From JADJWR01 sp963847675 (lineage in GTDB: Bacteria; Pseudomonadota; Gammaproteobacteria; Burkholderiales; Burkholderiaceae_F), in contig CAWKAP010000008.1 of the NCBI GenBank assembly GCA_963847675.1, positions 620,001-684,000 of the forward strand: a stretch of 64,000 nucleotides of DNA. Direction: 5' to 3'. The notes beneath the pieces are model-generated. The model did not search any database and was not told the DNA's origin. It was given only the letters and a program-made list of their open reading frames with translations. Both the position numbers and the translations under genes were made by a program. Numbering within the stretch: the first letter of the stretch is position 1; each line of letters begins with the position of its first letter. This document shows, piece after piece, positions 9,161 through 17,714 of this stretch.

Positions 9161-10138
9161 ATGAGCAAGCAACGACGCGTACTGCTGAAGGCCGCCGCCG
9201 CCACCACGCTGCTCGGCGTCCTGCCCGCGGCACGGGCGCAGGGCCGCATCTTCTTCGGCATCGCCACCGGCGGCACCGGAGGCACCTATTACCCGCTCGG
9301 CGGCATGCTGGCGCAGCTGATCTCGAACAAGGTGGTCATCGGCGGGCAGAAGATGTCGGCTACCGCCGAGACCGCCGGCGCCTCGGTCGCCAACGCGCAG
9401 CTGCTCGGCCGCAAGGAAATCGAGTCGGCGTTCGTCGCCGCCGACATCCTCGATGCCGCCTTCAACGGCAAGAGCCAGTTCGACGGCAAGCCGCTGAAGA
9501 ACCTGCGCGCGCTTGGCGCCCTTTATCCGGAGCAGGTGCAGCTGGTCACCGCGGCGAAGTCGAACATCAACTCGTTCCGCGACCTGAAGGGCAAGAGCGT
9601 GTCGTCGGGCTCGCCCGGCTCGGGCCAGTGGCAGCTGCTCGGCGACCTGCTCGAAGCGCACGGCATGACGCGCAAGGACATCGGCGAGGACCTGTCCTCG
9701 TTCGCGCAGTCGATCGACAAGATCAAGGACGGCAACCTCACCGCCTCGCTGATCACCGCCGGCGCGCCGACCTCTTCGGTGACCGATCTGGCCAACACGC
9801 ACGACATCCGCATCGTGCCGCTCAAGGGGCCGGAGATCGAGGCGCTGCGCAAGAAGCAGCCGTACTACGCGCAGGTGCAATTGCCCGCCAACACCTACAA
9901 GGGCCAGGCCGCGCCGGTCGACACGCTGGCGGTGATGGCGGTGTGGGCCACGCACGACGCGCTGGCCGATAACGTCGCCTACGAGGTGACCAAGGCGCTG
10001 TTCGAGAACACCGCGATCCTCGGCCAGGTGCATCCGAAGGGCAAGGAAATCACGCTGGCGACGGCGCTGCAGTCGGTGTCGATCCCGCTGCACCCGGGCG
10101 CGCAGCGCTATTACAAGGAAAAGGGCCTGATCAAGTAG
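9161..10138 (+). CDS. TAXI family TRAP transporter solute-binding receptor
   Basis: A 325-residue periplasmic receptor. A signal peptide covers roughly residues 1-26 (RRVLLKAAAATTLLGVLPAARA). The mature protein begins with the TAXI signature FGIATGGTGGTYYPLGG, and the middle holds GSPGSG and the DxxxAF-like segments of the family. It delivers a substrate to the fused permease encoded two genes downstream. Related receptors bind glutamate or other carboxylates, but the ligand here is not predictable. The start is set by the strong AGGAGGAG ribosome-binding site just upstream of 9161. A longer open frame begins far upstream inside the flavoprotein gene and is not real. Confidence 0.93.
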   Translation: MSKQRRVLLKAAAATTLLGVLPAARAQGRIFFGIATGGTGGTYYPLGGMLAQLISNKVVIGGQKMSATAETAGASVANAQLLGRKEIESAFVAADILDAAFNGKSQFDGKPLKNLRALGALYPEQVQLVTAAKSNINSFRDLKGKSVSSGSPGSGQWQLLGDLLEAHGMTRKDIGEDLSSFAQSIDKIKDGNLTASLITAGAPTSSVTDLANTHDIRIVPLKGPEIEALRKKQPYYAQVQLPANTYKGQAAPVDTLAVMAVWATHDALADNVAYEVTKALFENTAILGQVHPKGKEITLATALQSVSIPLHPGAQRYYKEKGLIK

Positions 10139-10154
10139 GCCGGCGCGCCGACGC

Positions 10155-10631
10155 ATGGCTGCCGCGTTCGCGCTGCTGTTCGCAGCGAGCGTCAACGCGG
10201 CCTGCGCGCTCGAACTGCTCGACTCGCCCGGCAGCATGCGGCTGGCCCGGGTGCCGCTGCCGGCTGACCGTACGTTCGCCCTGCGCTACACGCACTCGGT
10301 GACCCTGCGTCCGGTCGAAGGCCGCTACGTCGTGCGCGGCAACCGCATCGTGCAGACCGCCGAGGTCTTCGACGACCACGGCCCCGGCATGGCGACCGAG
10401 CCCGCCCCGGGCGAGCGGCTGGAGACGCAGCACTTGGCTGACGGCACACGCTTCGTGCTGCACACGGAACGGCCGCTGCCCAGGCTCGTCGTCCGCCTGC
10501 ACCCGTTGCCGGCATTCACGCTGCTCGTCGAGCGGCACGAGGTCGACCTTGCGCAGTGGGGCGCGCGCGCGGTCGAACTCCGCGCCGACTGCCCGCAAGA
10601 CCCCGGACCCACGTCCAAAGCGGCGTCATGA
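10155..10631 (+). CDS. DUF1850 domain-containing exported protein
   Basis: A 158-residue protein with an N-terminal hydrophobic signal (about residues 1-20) and the DUF1850 pattern: LRYTHSVTLRPVEGRYVV, EVFDDHGPGM, and LVERHEVDLAQWG near the C-terminus. DUF1850 genes are repeatedly found between a TAXI receptor and its fused permease, exactly as here, but the biochemical role is not established. The stop overlaps the start of the permease gene (ATGA), so the two are translationally coupled. Confidence 0.85.
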   Translation: MAAAFALLFAASVNAACALELLDSPGSMRLARVPLPADRTFALRYTHSVTLRPVEGRYVVRGNRIVQTAEVFDDHGPGMATEPAPGERLETQHLADGTRFVLHTERPLPRLVVRLHPLPAFTLLVERHEVDLAQWGARAVELRADCPQDPGPTSKAAS

Positions 10632-12895
10632 GTGCACCGCACGGCGGCAGAATCGCCGACGACGTCGAGGTCGTTTCCGAGGACCGCCAGCACGAGCTGA
10701 TCAAGGCGTACGACCAGGAGTCGAACTTCCGCCGGCTCGTCGGGCCGGTGGCGATTCTGGTCACGTTCCTCGCCGTCACGCTGTCGAGCTTCCACGTCTA
10801 CACCGCCGGCTTCGGCCTGCTCGACGAGATCAAGCACCGCTCGTTTCACCTGACGCTGGTGCTCGGCCTGATCTTCCTGGTGTTTCCGCGCCCGGCGCTG
10901 CCGATGCAGCCGGCGAAGGCGACGCGCGCCTGGGGCTGGTCGCTCGCTTTCGCTGCCTTCTATCTCTATCTCGCCTGGGATCTCGTCTCGACGCTGCAGG
11001 GTTCCGGCGAACTTGCCGGCAACGGCTGGCCGTTCCTCGCGCTGGTCGCAATCCTGGCCGTCATCACCTTGCCCGTGAAGCAGTTCGGCGGCCACGGCGA
11101 CAGACCCGGCTGGATCGACTGGCCGCTCGCCGCCGGTGCCGCGGCGATCTCGCTGTACTTCCTCGTCTTCTTCGACGACATCTTCATCAAGCGCGTCGGC
11201 AGCCCGATCGCGCAGGACTACATGATGGGCGTGCTGGCGATCATCCTCGTGCTGGAGGCCACGCGCCGCACGATGGGCAACCTCCTGCCCGCGATCGGCA
11301 TGTTCTGCCTGCTCTATGCGCTGTTCGGCCGCTACATGCCGAGCATGCTCGCGCACCGCGGCTACTCGGTGGTACGCGTGGTGAACCACATCTACATCGG
11401 CACCGAAGGCATCTACGGCATCGCGGTGGGCGTGGTCGCCACCTACGTGTTCCACTTCGTGCTGTTCGGCATCCTGGCTCAGATGACCGGGCTAGGGAAA
11501 TTGTTCATGGACCTGGCGACGATCGTCGCCGGCCGCTACGTCGGCGGGCCGGCGAAGATCAGCGTCGTCTCCTCGGGCCTGTTCGGCATGATCTCCGGCT
11601 CGCCGATCGCCAACGCGGTGACCACCGGATCGCTGACCATCCCGCTGATGAAGAAGTACGGCTTCTCGCCGCGCTTTTCCGCGGCGGTGGAGGCCAGCGC
11701 CTCGTGCGGCGGCCAGGTGACGCCGCCGGTGATGGGCGCTTCCGCCTTCGTGATGTCCGAGCTGCTCGGCATACCGTACAAGCAGCTCATCATCATCGCC
11801 ATAGTGCCGGCGTTCTTCCATTACTTCGCCGCGCTGATCATGGTGCACCTCGAGGCGCGGCGGCTGCGGCTCAAGGGCGTGGAGCCGCACCTGATCCCCA
11901 AGCTGATGCCGGTCATGCTGTCGTCGTGGCACCTGATGCTGCCGCTGGTCGCGCTGGTGACGATGCTGCTGCTCGACTACACGCCGTTCCTCGCCGCGTT
12001 CTGGGGCATCGTCCTGTCCATCGTCTGCTCCTACATCCCGCCGCTGATGCGACGCGTGGCGCCGAACGCGGACTGGGGCAGGCTGCACGGCGAGACGATG
12101 ACGCCGCGCAACCTGATCCGCGGCTTCGAAGACGGCGCCAAATACGCGCTGGCCATCGGCGCCGCCTGCGCCTGCGTCGGCCTGCTGCTGGGCACGCTGA
12201 CGCTCTCGGGGCTCGGCTTCAAGTTCTCCGGCGCGGTCGTGGACCTGGCCGCCGTGATCGCCAACGGCGTGGTGGGCCTCGACCCGACCGGGCTGGCGAC
12301 GGTCAACGGCGCGAAAGTCTTTTTCGGCCTGCTGTTCGTGGCCATCGCCTGCATCCTGATGGGCACCGGCATTCCCACCACGCCGACTTACATCATCCTC
12401 GCCTCGATCGCCGCGCCGGCTCTATCGACACTCGGCGTGCCGCTGATCGCCACCCACTTCTTCGTCTTCTATTTCGGCGTGCTGGCCGACGTGACGCCGC
12501 CGGTGGCGCTGGCCGCCTACGCGGCGGCGGGCATTGCCGGCGCCGAACCGATGCGCACCGGCTTCACGGCATTTCGCCTGTCGATGGGCAAGGCGCTGGT
12601 GCCGTTCATGTTCGTCTATGCGCCGAGCCTGCTGCTGCTGCAGTTCAGCTGGACCGAGTTCGTCACCGCAATGCTCTCCGGCATGCTCGGCATCCTCGCG
12701 CTCGCCGCCGCATACACGGGCTGGTTCCGTGCGCGGATCGGCTATCTCGGCGTGGCGCTGCTGACCGTCGGCGGCATCGCGCTGATCTTCAACGACTGGC
12801 GCGCGGAACTGTTCGGTCTGGTCGTGGTGCTGCTGGTGCTCGCAGAGAACGTCATACGCGGCCGGCGAGCGGAGCACATGGCCGGCGCCGCCTGA
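10628..12895 (+). CDS. TRAP transporter permease, fused DctQ/DctM (4TM/12TM)
   Basis: A 755-residue integral membrane protein that joins a small four-helix DctQ-like N-terminal part to a large DctM-like part (12 helices), the normal form for TAXI-type TRAP systems. The DctM half shows GLFGMISGSPIANAVTTGS, SASCGGQVTPPVMG and GIPTTPTYI motifs typical of the family. It moves the TAXI-bound substrate across the inner membrane using an ion gradient. The start at 10628 (MSAPHGG) overlaps the DUF1850 stop. The complete receptor-DUF1850-permease set makes this a self-sufficient importer. Confidence 0.93.
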   Translation: MSAPHGGRIADDVEVVSEDRQHELIKAYDQESNFRRLVGPVAILVTFLAVTLSSFHVYTAGFGLLDEIKHRSFHLTLVLGLIFLVFPRPALPMQPAKATRAWGWSLAFAAFYLYLAWDLVSTLQGSGELAGNGWPFLALVAILAVITLPVKQFGGHGDRPGWIDWPLAAGAAAISLYFLVFFDDIFIKRVGSPIAQDYMMGVLAIILVLEATRRTMGNLLPAIGMFCLLYALFGRYMPSMLAHRGYSVVRVVNHIYIGTEGIYGIAVGVVATYVFHFVLFGILAQMTGLGKLFMDLATIVAGRYVGGPAKISVVSSGLFGMISGSPIANAVTTGSLTIPLMKKYGFSPRFSAAVEASASCGGQVTPPVMGASAFVMSELLGIPYKQLIIIAIVPAFFHYFAALIMVHLEARRLRLKGVEPHLIPKLMPVMLSSWHLMLPLVALVTMLLLDYTPFLAAFWGIVLSIVCSYIPPLMRRVAPNADWGRLHGETMTPRNLIRGFEDGAKYALAIGAACACVGLLLGTLTLSGLGFKFSGAVVDLAAVIANGVVGLDPTGLATVNGAKVFFGLLFVAIACILMGTGIPTTPTYIILASIAAPALSTLGVPLIATHFFVFYFGVLADVTPPVALAAYAAAGIAGAEPMRTGFTAFRLSMGKALVPFMFVYAPSLLLLQFSWTEFVTAMLSGMLGILALAAAYTGWFRARIGYLGVALLTVGGIALIFNDWRAELFGLVVVLLVLAENVIRGRRAEHMAGAA

Positions 12896-13426
12896 CCCCG
12901 GCGAAGGCGAACGGATTTCGGCCGCTGCGCGGCAGTTCGACCGTTCAAACCTCAACGCGCGTACTCATGGGCTCTTGCGGCCGGGTCTGTGCCCAGTTGC
13001 GGAGCACTGGCCACCCGTGAATCCGTACAAACCACAACCAAAGCGTGACACAGGTAATCGACCCCGAGTAGTCTCTACGTGCAAATACGGATGCCTTCGC
13101 TGAGGCAGGTCCAGCGTAGAGGAGAGCCGCATGCATGATGGCCACAGCGCCGGACGAGCGCCTCTCGGTCGCCAATCGTGCCGGACGTCGATCCGCTCGG
13201 CGCGATTGCTGCGCCGGATGCCGCAACCCCGCGACCGGAAGGGCGTGCGCTTTCATGGCCCCGCGCTGCCGAGGCCGGCCAGCGTCTCGCCGGCCAAGAA
13301 GCAAGACCACGGCGCGCGCCGTGTATGTCCATACGACCGCGGGCCCATCTCGCGCACGCGGATCCGCGACCACCGAGCTGGCGCTCACGTGTGTTCCCCC
13401 GTTTTCTGTTCCGACGGGGACAACAG
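12896..13426 (+). other. 531-base stretch without a supported gene
   Basis: This gap separates two TRAP transporter units. Short open frames here have no recognisable protein pattern and look like GC-rich noise. An 11-base inverted repeat, GTAG-TCT-CTAC (13068-13078), is the only symmetric element I noticed. I see no convincing -24/-12 sigma54 site, which many dct operons have. The promoter of the DctQM unit must lie here or the genes are read from upstream. Confidence 0.5.
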
Positions 13427-14029
13427 ATGATTCAGCGCACCATCTACACCATCGATCAGCTGAGCAAGACGATCGGCCACGCCTTTTCCTGGTGCGCTCT
13501 CATCCTCGTGCTGGGCACCTGCTTCGAGGTGTTCGTCCGCTACCTGCTGAACGACCCGACCAGTTGGGCCTTCGACCTCAGTTACCTGATGTACGGCGCG
13601 GTCTTCTTCATGGCCGGCGCCTACACGCTTTCGCGCGGCGGTCACGTCCGCGCCGACATGTTCTACCGACTATGGCCGCAGCGCACGCAGGCGATCGTCG
13701 AGTTGACCCTTTATGTGCTGTTCTTCTTTCCCGGCATCCTCGCTCTGTGCATCGCCGGCTGGGGCTACGGCTTCGGCGCGATGAAGATCCGCGAGGTCAG
13801 CGTCAACAGCCCGGCCGGCATGCCGATCTGGCCGCTGAAGATGATGATCCCGGTCGGCGGCGCGCTGATGGCGCTGCAGGGCCTGGCCGAGGTGCTGCGT
13901 TGCGTGCTGTGCCTGCGCGACGGCGAATGGCCGGCGCGGCTGCACGACGTCGAAGAGCTCGAAAATCAGATCCTTGCCGAGGCGGCGCGCAAGCGGGAGG
14001 CCGATGCAACCGCGCGGGGGGCAGCATGA
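13427..14029 (+). CDS. dctQ: TRAP transporter small permease subunit (DctQ)
   Basis: A 200-residue membrane protein with four hydrophobic helices. The DctQ pattern is visible in FEVFVRYLLNDPTSWAFDLSYLMYG (residues 32-56, key R-Y and W residues) and in GGHVRADMFYRLWP. It scaffolds the large permease. The start follows GGGGACAACAG. Longer upstream open frames have no family match and are rejected. The stop overlaps the dctM start as ATGA. No DctP receptor gene lies next to it, which is unusual. Confidence 0.9.
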   Translation: MIQRTIYTIDQLSKTIGHAFSWCALILVLGTCFEVFVRYLLNDPTSWAFDLSYLMYGAVFFMAGAYTLSRGGHVRADMFYRLWPQRTQAIVELTLYVLFFFPGILALCIAGWGYGFGAMKIREVSVNSPAGMPIWPLKMMIPVGGALMALQGLAEVLRCVLCLRDGEWPARLHDVEELENQILAEAARKREADATARGAA

Positions 14030-15369
14030 GCGATCCCGCGGTCGCCCTGACGATGCTCGGCATCCTGGTCTTCACGATCATGATCGGGTTTCCGGTCGCA
14101 TTCACGCTGATGGCGCTGGGTGTCGGCTTCGGCTACTACGCCTATTTCCAGCCGCACCAGTACTTCTTCGACAACCGCGTCTTTTATCTGCTGACGCAGA
14201 ACACCTTCACGGTGCTGAATAACGACGCGCTGGTGTCGATCCCGCTGTTCCTGCTGATGGGCTACCTGGTCGAAAGGGCCAACATCCTGGACAACCTGTT
14301 CAAGAGCCTGCAGGTCGCGCTGCGCGGCGTGCCGGCGTCACTGGCGGTAGCCACGCTCGCTACCTGCGCCCTGTTCGCGACGGCCACCGGCATCGTTGGC
14401 GCGGTCGTCACGCTGATGGGCATGCTCGCCTTCCCGCAGATGCTCAAGGCGGGCTACGACAGCCGGCTCGCCGCCGGCGTGGTCTGCGCCGGCGGTTGCC
14501 TCGGCATCCTGATCCCGCCGTCGATCATGCTGATCGTCTACGGCGCGATAGCCAGCATTTCCGTCGTCAAGCTTTACGCGGCCGCGATGGTGCCCGGGTT
14601 CCTGCTCGCCGGCATGTACATGCTCTACGTCATTGCGGTCGGGTTCCTCAGGCCGCAGTTGGCGCCGCCATTGCCGAAGGACGAGGGCCGGGTCAGCACC
14701 GGCGAGTTGTTGACGATGCTGGCGAAGTCGTTTTTCCCGCTCGCCCTGCTGATCCTTTCGGTTCTGGGCGCGATCCTCTTCGGGCTCGCCACGCCGACCG
14801 AGGCCGCCGCCGTCGGCGCCTTCGGCGCCGGGGTGCTGGCGGTCGCCTACCGCACCTTCACCTGGCAGGGGCTGCGCGAGTCGATGTTTCTGACCGCGCG
14901 CACGTCGGCGATGGTGTGCTGGCTGTTCGTAGGCTCGGCGACGTTCGCGTCGGTGTTCGCGTACTTGGGCGGCAACGTGCTGATCAAGGAGTTCGTGCTC
15001 GGCGTGGACCTGAACCCGATCACGTTTCTACTGCTGTCGCAGGCGATCATCTTCGTGCTCGGCTGGCCGCTCGAGTGGACCGAGATCATCATCATCTTCG
15101 TGCCGATCTTCCTGCCGATGCTGCCGCACTTCGGCATCGACCCGATGGTCTTTGGCATCCTGGTGGCGATCAACCTGCAGACCGCGTTCCTGTCGCCGCC
15201 GATGGCGATGGCCGCCTACTACCTGAAGGGCGTCAGCCCACCATCGGTGCTGCTGACGCAGATCTTCAGCGGCTGCATGCCATTCGTTTACATCGTGCTC
15301 GTGACAATGGTGATCATGTACGTGTTCCCGCAGACCACACTGTGGCTGCCCAGCCTGCTGTACGGCTAG
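14026..15369 (+). CDS. dctM: TRAP transporter large permease subunit (DctM)
   Basis: A 447-residue, 12-helix DctM-type permease of the usual length. Family motifs include SIPLFLLMGYLVERA, ATATGIVGAVVTLMGMLAFP, GGCLGILIPPSIMLIVYG and GLATPTEAAAVGAFGA. It is the transport-catalysing subunit and forms a complex with DctQ. It starts inside the last codons of dctQ (4-base overlap). A small membrane-protein gene with a strong ribosome-binding site starts 12 bases downstream. The substrate is probably a carboxylate; this cannot be narrowed without the receptor. Confidence 0.93.
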   Translation: MSDPAVALTMLGILVFTIMIGFPVAFTLMALGVGFGYYAYFQPHQYFFDNRVFYLLTQNTFTVLNNDALVSIPLFLLMGYLVERANILDNLFKSLQVALRGVPASLAVATLATCALFATATGIVGAVVTLMGMLAFPQMLKAGYDSRLAAGVVCAGGCLGILIPPSIMLIVYGAIASISVVKLYAAAMVPGFLLAGMYMLYVIAVGFLRPQLAPPLPKDEGRVSTGELLTMLAKSFFPLALLILSVLGAILFGLATPTEAAAVGAFGAGVLAVAYRTFTWQGLRESMFLTARTSAMVCWLFVGSATFASVFAYLGGNVLIKEFVLGVDLNPITFLLLSQAIIFVLGWPLEWTEIIIIFVPIFLPMLPHFGIDPMVFGILVAINLQTAFLSPPMAMAAYYLKGVSPPSVLLTQIFSGCMPFVYIVLVTMVIMYVFPQTTLWLPSLLYG

Positions 15370-15381
15370 GAGGAACGAAGG

Positions 15382-15549
15382 ATGACTACCAAGATCCTCG
15401 CCGGGCTCGTCGCCATCGTGCTGATGCTCGTCTATCTCAGCCCGATGCTGATCAAGATGAAGGATCTCGCCCTGGGCGCCGTAATCCTGGTCGGCGTCGT
15501 CGTCATGCTGGTCGACCTTTGGCATTCGCTGCGCAAACCCGAGGACTGA
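15382..15549 (+). CDS. small two-helix membrane protein downstream of dctM (55 aa)
   Basis: A short gene of 56 codons that starts with ATG 12 bases after dctM, behind the strong AGGAGGAACGAAGG ribosome-binding site. The product has two hydrophobic segments (about residues 4-24, KILAGLVAIVLMLVYLSPMLI, and 30-47, LALGAVILVGVVVMLVDL) and ends in the charged tail HSLRKPED. I do not recognise a named family. The spacing and ribosome-binding site make it a real, co-translated operon member, perhaps an accessory or stabilising peptide of the DctQM permease (inference). Confidence 0.75.
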   Translation: MTTKILAGLVAIVLMLVYLSPMLIKMKDLALGAVILVGVVVMLVDLWHSLRKPED

Positions 15550-15710
15550 GATCGGACTGCTGCCACCGGCGCGCCTGCTGACTTGCGCGGACGACTTCGG
15601 CACTATCGGCCGACAACGCACAGTCGAGGCGTAGGGAGCCGATCCCGTCCCCGGAATTGTGCCGTTCGACAGAAACGCCAAGCGGCGATCGCGCGCCGAT
15701 CAGCCTGCCA

Positions 15711-17201
15711 CTACAACCTACGCCGCCGCCGCAACAGCCACGGCACGACCAGCATTCCCGCCGCGAGGGCGAGCATCGCCGCCGCGATCGGCTGCGTGAA
15801 GAACACCGAGAAATCGCCCTGGCTGATCGACATTGCACGGCGCAGTTGCGACTCGGCCAGCGGGCCCAGGATCAGGCCGATCACCGCCGGCGCGACCGGG
15901 AAGCCCCAGCGCCGCATGATGAAACCGAGCAGGCCGAACACGTACAGCGTCATCAGGTCGACCACCGACTGGTGCAGGCTGTAGGCGCCGAGCGTCGCAA
16001 AGACGAGGATGCCGCCGTACAGCAGCGGCTTGGGGATCTCCAGCACCTTGACCCAGATGCCGATCAGCGGCAGGTTCAGCACCAGCAGCAGCACGTTGCC
16101 GACGTACAGGCTGGCGATCAGCGCCCACACCAGATCGGTCTGCGTGACGAACAGCAGCGGGCCCGGCTGGATGCCGTAGTTCTGGAACGCCGCCAGCAGG
16201 ATCGCCGCGGTGGCCGAGGTCGGGAATGCCGAGCGTGAGCAACGGCACCAGCACACCGGTGGAGGCCGCGTTGTTGGCCGCCTCGGGTCCCGCCACGCCT
16301 TCGATCGCGCCGTTGCCGAATTCCTCCGGGTACTTGCACAGCTTCTTTTCCGCGCGCGTACGAGAGGAAGGTCGGAATCTCGGTGCCTCCGGCGGGAATC
16401 GTGCCGAACGGAAAGCCGATCGCGGTGGCGCGCAGCCACGCCGGCCACGAGCGCTTCCAGTCCTGCCTCGACATCCAGATCGAGCCGGACATCTTCTCCA
16501 TCTCTTCGCGCTGCCGGCTGCTGTAGGCGGCCACGTACAGCGTCTCGCCGACCGCGAACAGCCCGACCGCCAGCACGACGACGTCGATGCCGTCGAGCAG
16601 TTCCGGCACACCGAACGCATAGCGCATCTGCCCGCTCTGCTCGTCGATGCCCACCAGCCCGAGCAGCAGGCCGACGAAAAGCGCCGTCAGCCCGCGCACG
16701 GTCGAGGCGCCGAGCACCGCGGCCACGGTGACGAAGGCGAAGATCATCAGCGCGAAGTACTCCGCCGGGCCGAATTTCAGCGCGATCTCGATGACGATCG
16801 GCGCCAGCAGCGTCAGCAGCGACGGTGGCGATCGAGCCGGCGACGAACGAGCCGATCGCGCTGGTGGCCAGTGCCGGTCCGGCGCGTCCGGCCTTCGCCA
16901 TCTTGTTGCCTTCGAGCGCGGTGGCGATCGAGGCCGATTCGCCCGGCGTGTTGAGCAGGATGGTCGAGGTGGAGCCGCCATACATCGCGCCGTAGTAGAT
17001 GCCGGCGAACATGATCAGCGCGCCGGTCGGGTCGAGCTTGACCGTCAGCGGCAGCAGCATCGCCACGGTCAGCGCGGGGCCGACACCGGGCAGCACGCCG
17101 ACGAAGGTGCCGAGCGTGACGCCGACGAAGCCCCACAGCAGGTTGATCGGCGTCAGCGCGATGCCGAAGCCGTGCACCAGCGCGGCGAGTGTTTCGGTCA
17201 T
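15711..17201 (-). CDS. tctA: tripartite tricarboxylate transporter large permease TctA (three frame breaks)
   Basis: One gene encoding about 495 residues once three extra bases are ignored, matching the usual TctA length. Segments in order are WGFVGVTLGTFVGVLPGVGP, GIYYGAMYGGSTSTILLNTPGE, then (other frame) AVLGASTVRGLTALFVGLLLG, IPTFLSY, then (third frame) EEFGNGAIEGVAGPEAANNA and, back in the first frame, TSATAAILLAAFQNYGIQPGP. The breaks lie at about 16820 (extra G), 16351-16357 (GCGCGCG run) and 16222-16224 (CCC). Each is a single-base insertion and the sum restores frame. It overlaps the tctB stop by 4 bases. Either sequencing error or a pseudogene; I favour error. Confidence 0.85.
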   Translation of the reverse strand: MTETLAALVHGFGIALTPINLLWGFVGVTLGTFVGVLPGVGPALTVAMLLPLTVKLDPTGALIMFAGIYYGAMYGGSTSTILLNTPGESASIATALEGNKMAKAGRAGPALATSAIGSFVAGSIATVAADAAGADRHRDRAEIRPGGVLRADDLRLRHRGRGARRLDRARADGAFRRPAARAGGHRRAERADALCVRCAGTARRHRRRRAGGRAVRGRRDAVRGRLQQPAARRDGEDVRLDLDVEAGLEALVAGVAARHRDRLSVRHDSRRRHRDSDLPLVRARKRSCASTRRNSATARSKAWRDPRRPTTRPPPVCWCRCSRSAFPTSATAAILLAAFQNYGIQPGPLLFVTQTDLVWALIASLYVGNVLLLVLNLPLIGIWVKVLEIPKPLLYGGILVFATLGAYSLHQSVVDLMTLYVFGLLGFIMRRWGFPVAPAVIGLILGPLAESQLRRAMSISQGDFSVFFTQPIAAAMLALAAGMLVVPWLLRRRRRL

Positions 17202-17710
17202 ATGCCCGCCGAGCCGAGCACGGGACTCAGCCACCCCGCCGGCAGGTTGACGTTCAGGAAGCGCACGAAGAACAGGAACACCGCCATCCCGAGCAGCAGG
17301 CCGATCGCCGCATCGCGCGCCGGCCGGACGCTGCCGAAGCCGCGCGCAATGCACGCGAACAGCGCCGCCGCCGCCACCGCGAAGCCCGCGGTGTGGATCA
17401 GCGCCATCTGCGCAAAGAGTCCCCCGCTGACCCAGGCAAACGCGCCGAAGTGGAATGCGTGCTCGCCGCGCTCGGCAGGGTCGTCCGGTTCTGCAACGCG
17501 CCAGCCGCCGGTGACAGCCTCGGCCAGCAGCCAGATGCCGAGCAGGACCAGGCCGGCGCCGACGACGACCGGCATGAAGTTGGCGCCGATCGCCGAATAG
17601 CTGCGGCTGCCCGGCAGCCCCGCCGCGACGGACGCGACGAAGATGCCGAGCGCCAGTACGGCGACCGACAGCGCCAGCTCGGCCGGCGCCCCGCGCAGGC
17701 GGCGGGTCAC
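17198..17710 (-). CDS. tctB: tripartite tricarboxylate transporter small permease TctB
   Basis: A 170-residue protein with four hydrophobic helices, the size and pattern of TctB. The first helix begins ALSVAVLALGIFVASV, and the conserved SAIGANFMPVVVGAGLVLLG segment follows at about residues 38-57. It pairs with TctA in the inner membrane. The gene lies between tctC (only 4 bases away) and tctA (4-base overlap, ATGA), a compact operon. Unlike tctA, this gene is uninterrupted. Confidence 0.92.
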   Translation of the reverse strand: MTRRLRGAPAELALSVAVLALGIFVASVAAGLPGSRSYSAIGANFMPVVVGAGLVLLGIWLLAEAVTGGWRVAEPDDPAERGEHAFHFGAFAWVSGGLFAQMALIHTAGFAVAAAALFACIARGFGSVRPARDAAIGLLLGMAVFLFFVRFLNVNLPAGWLSPVLGSAGI

Positions 17711-17714
17711 AACG

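Noticed and set aside
13131..13426. Short open frames before dctQ, including an in-frame extension of dctQ to 13178
   Set aside because: They are Arg/Ala/Pro-rich with no family match. The DctQ family start fits the ATG at 13427.
15711..17201. tctA considered as two or three separate truncated genes
   Set aside because: Each fragment continues the same TctA family alignment in order, so it is one gene with frame breaks.
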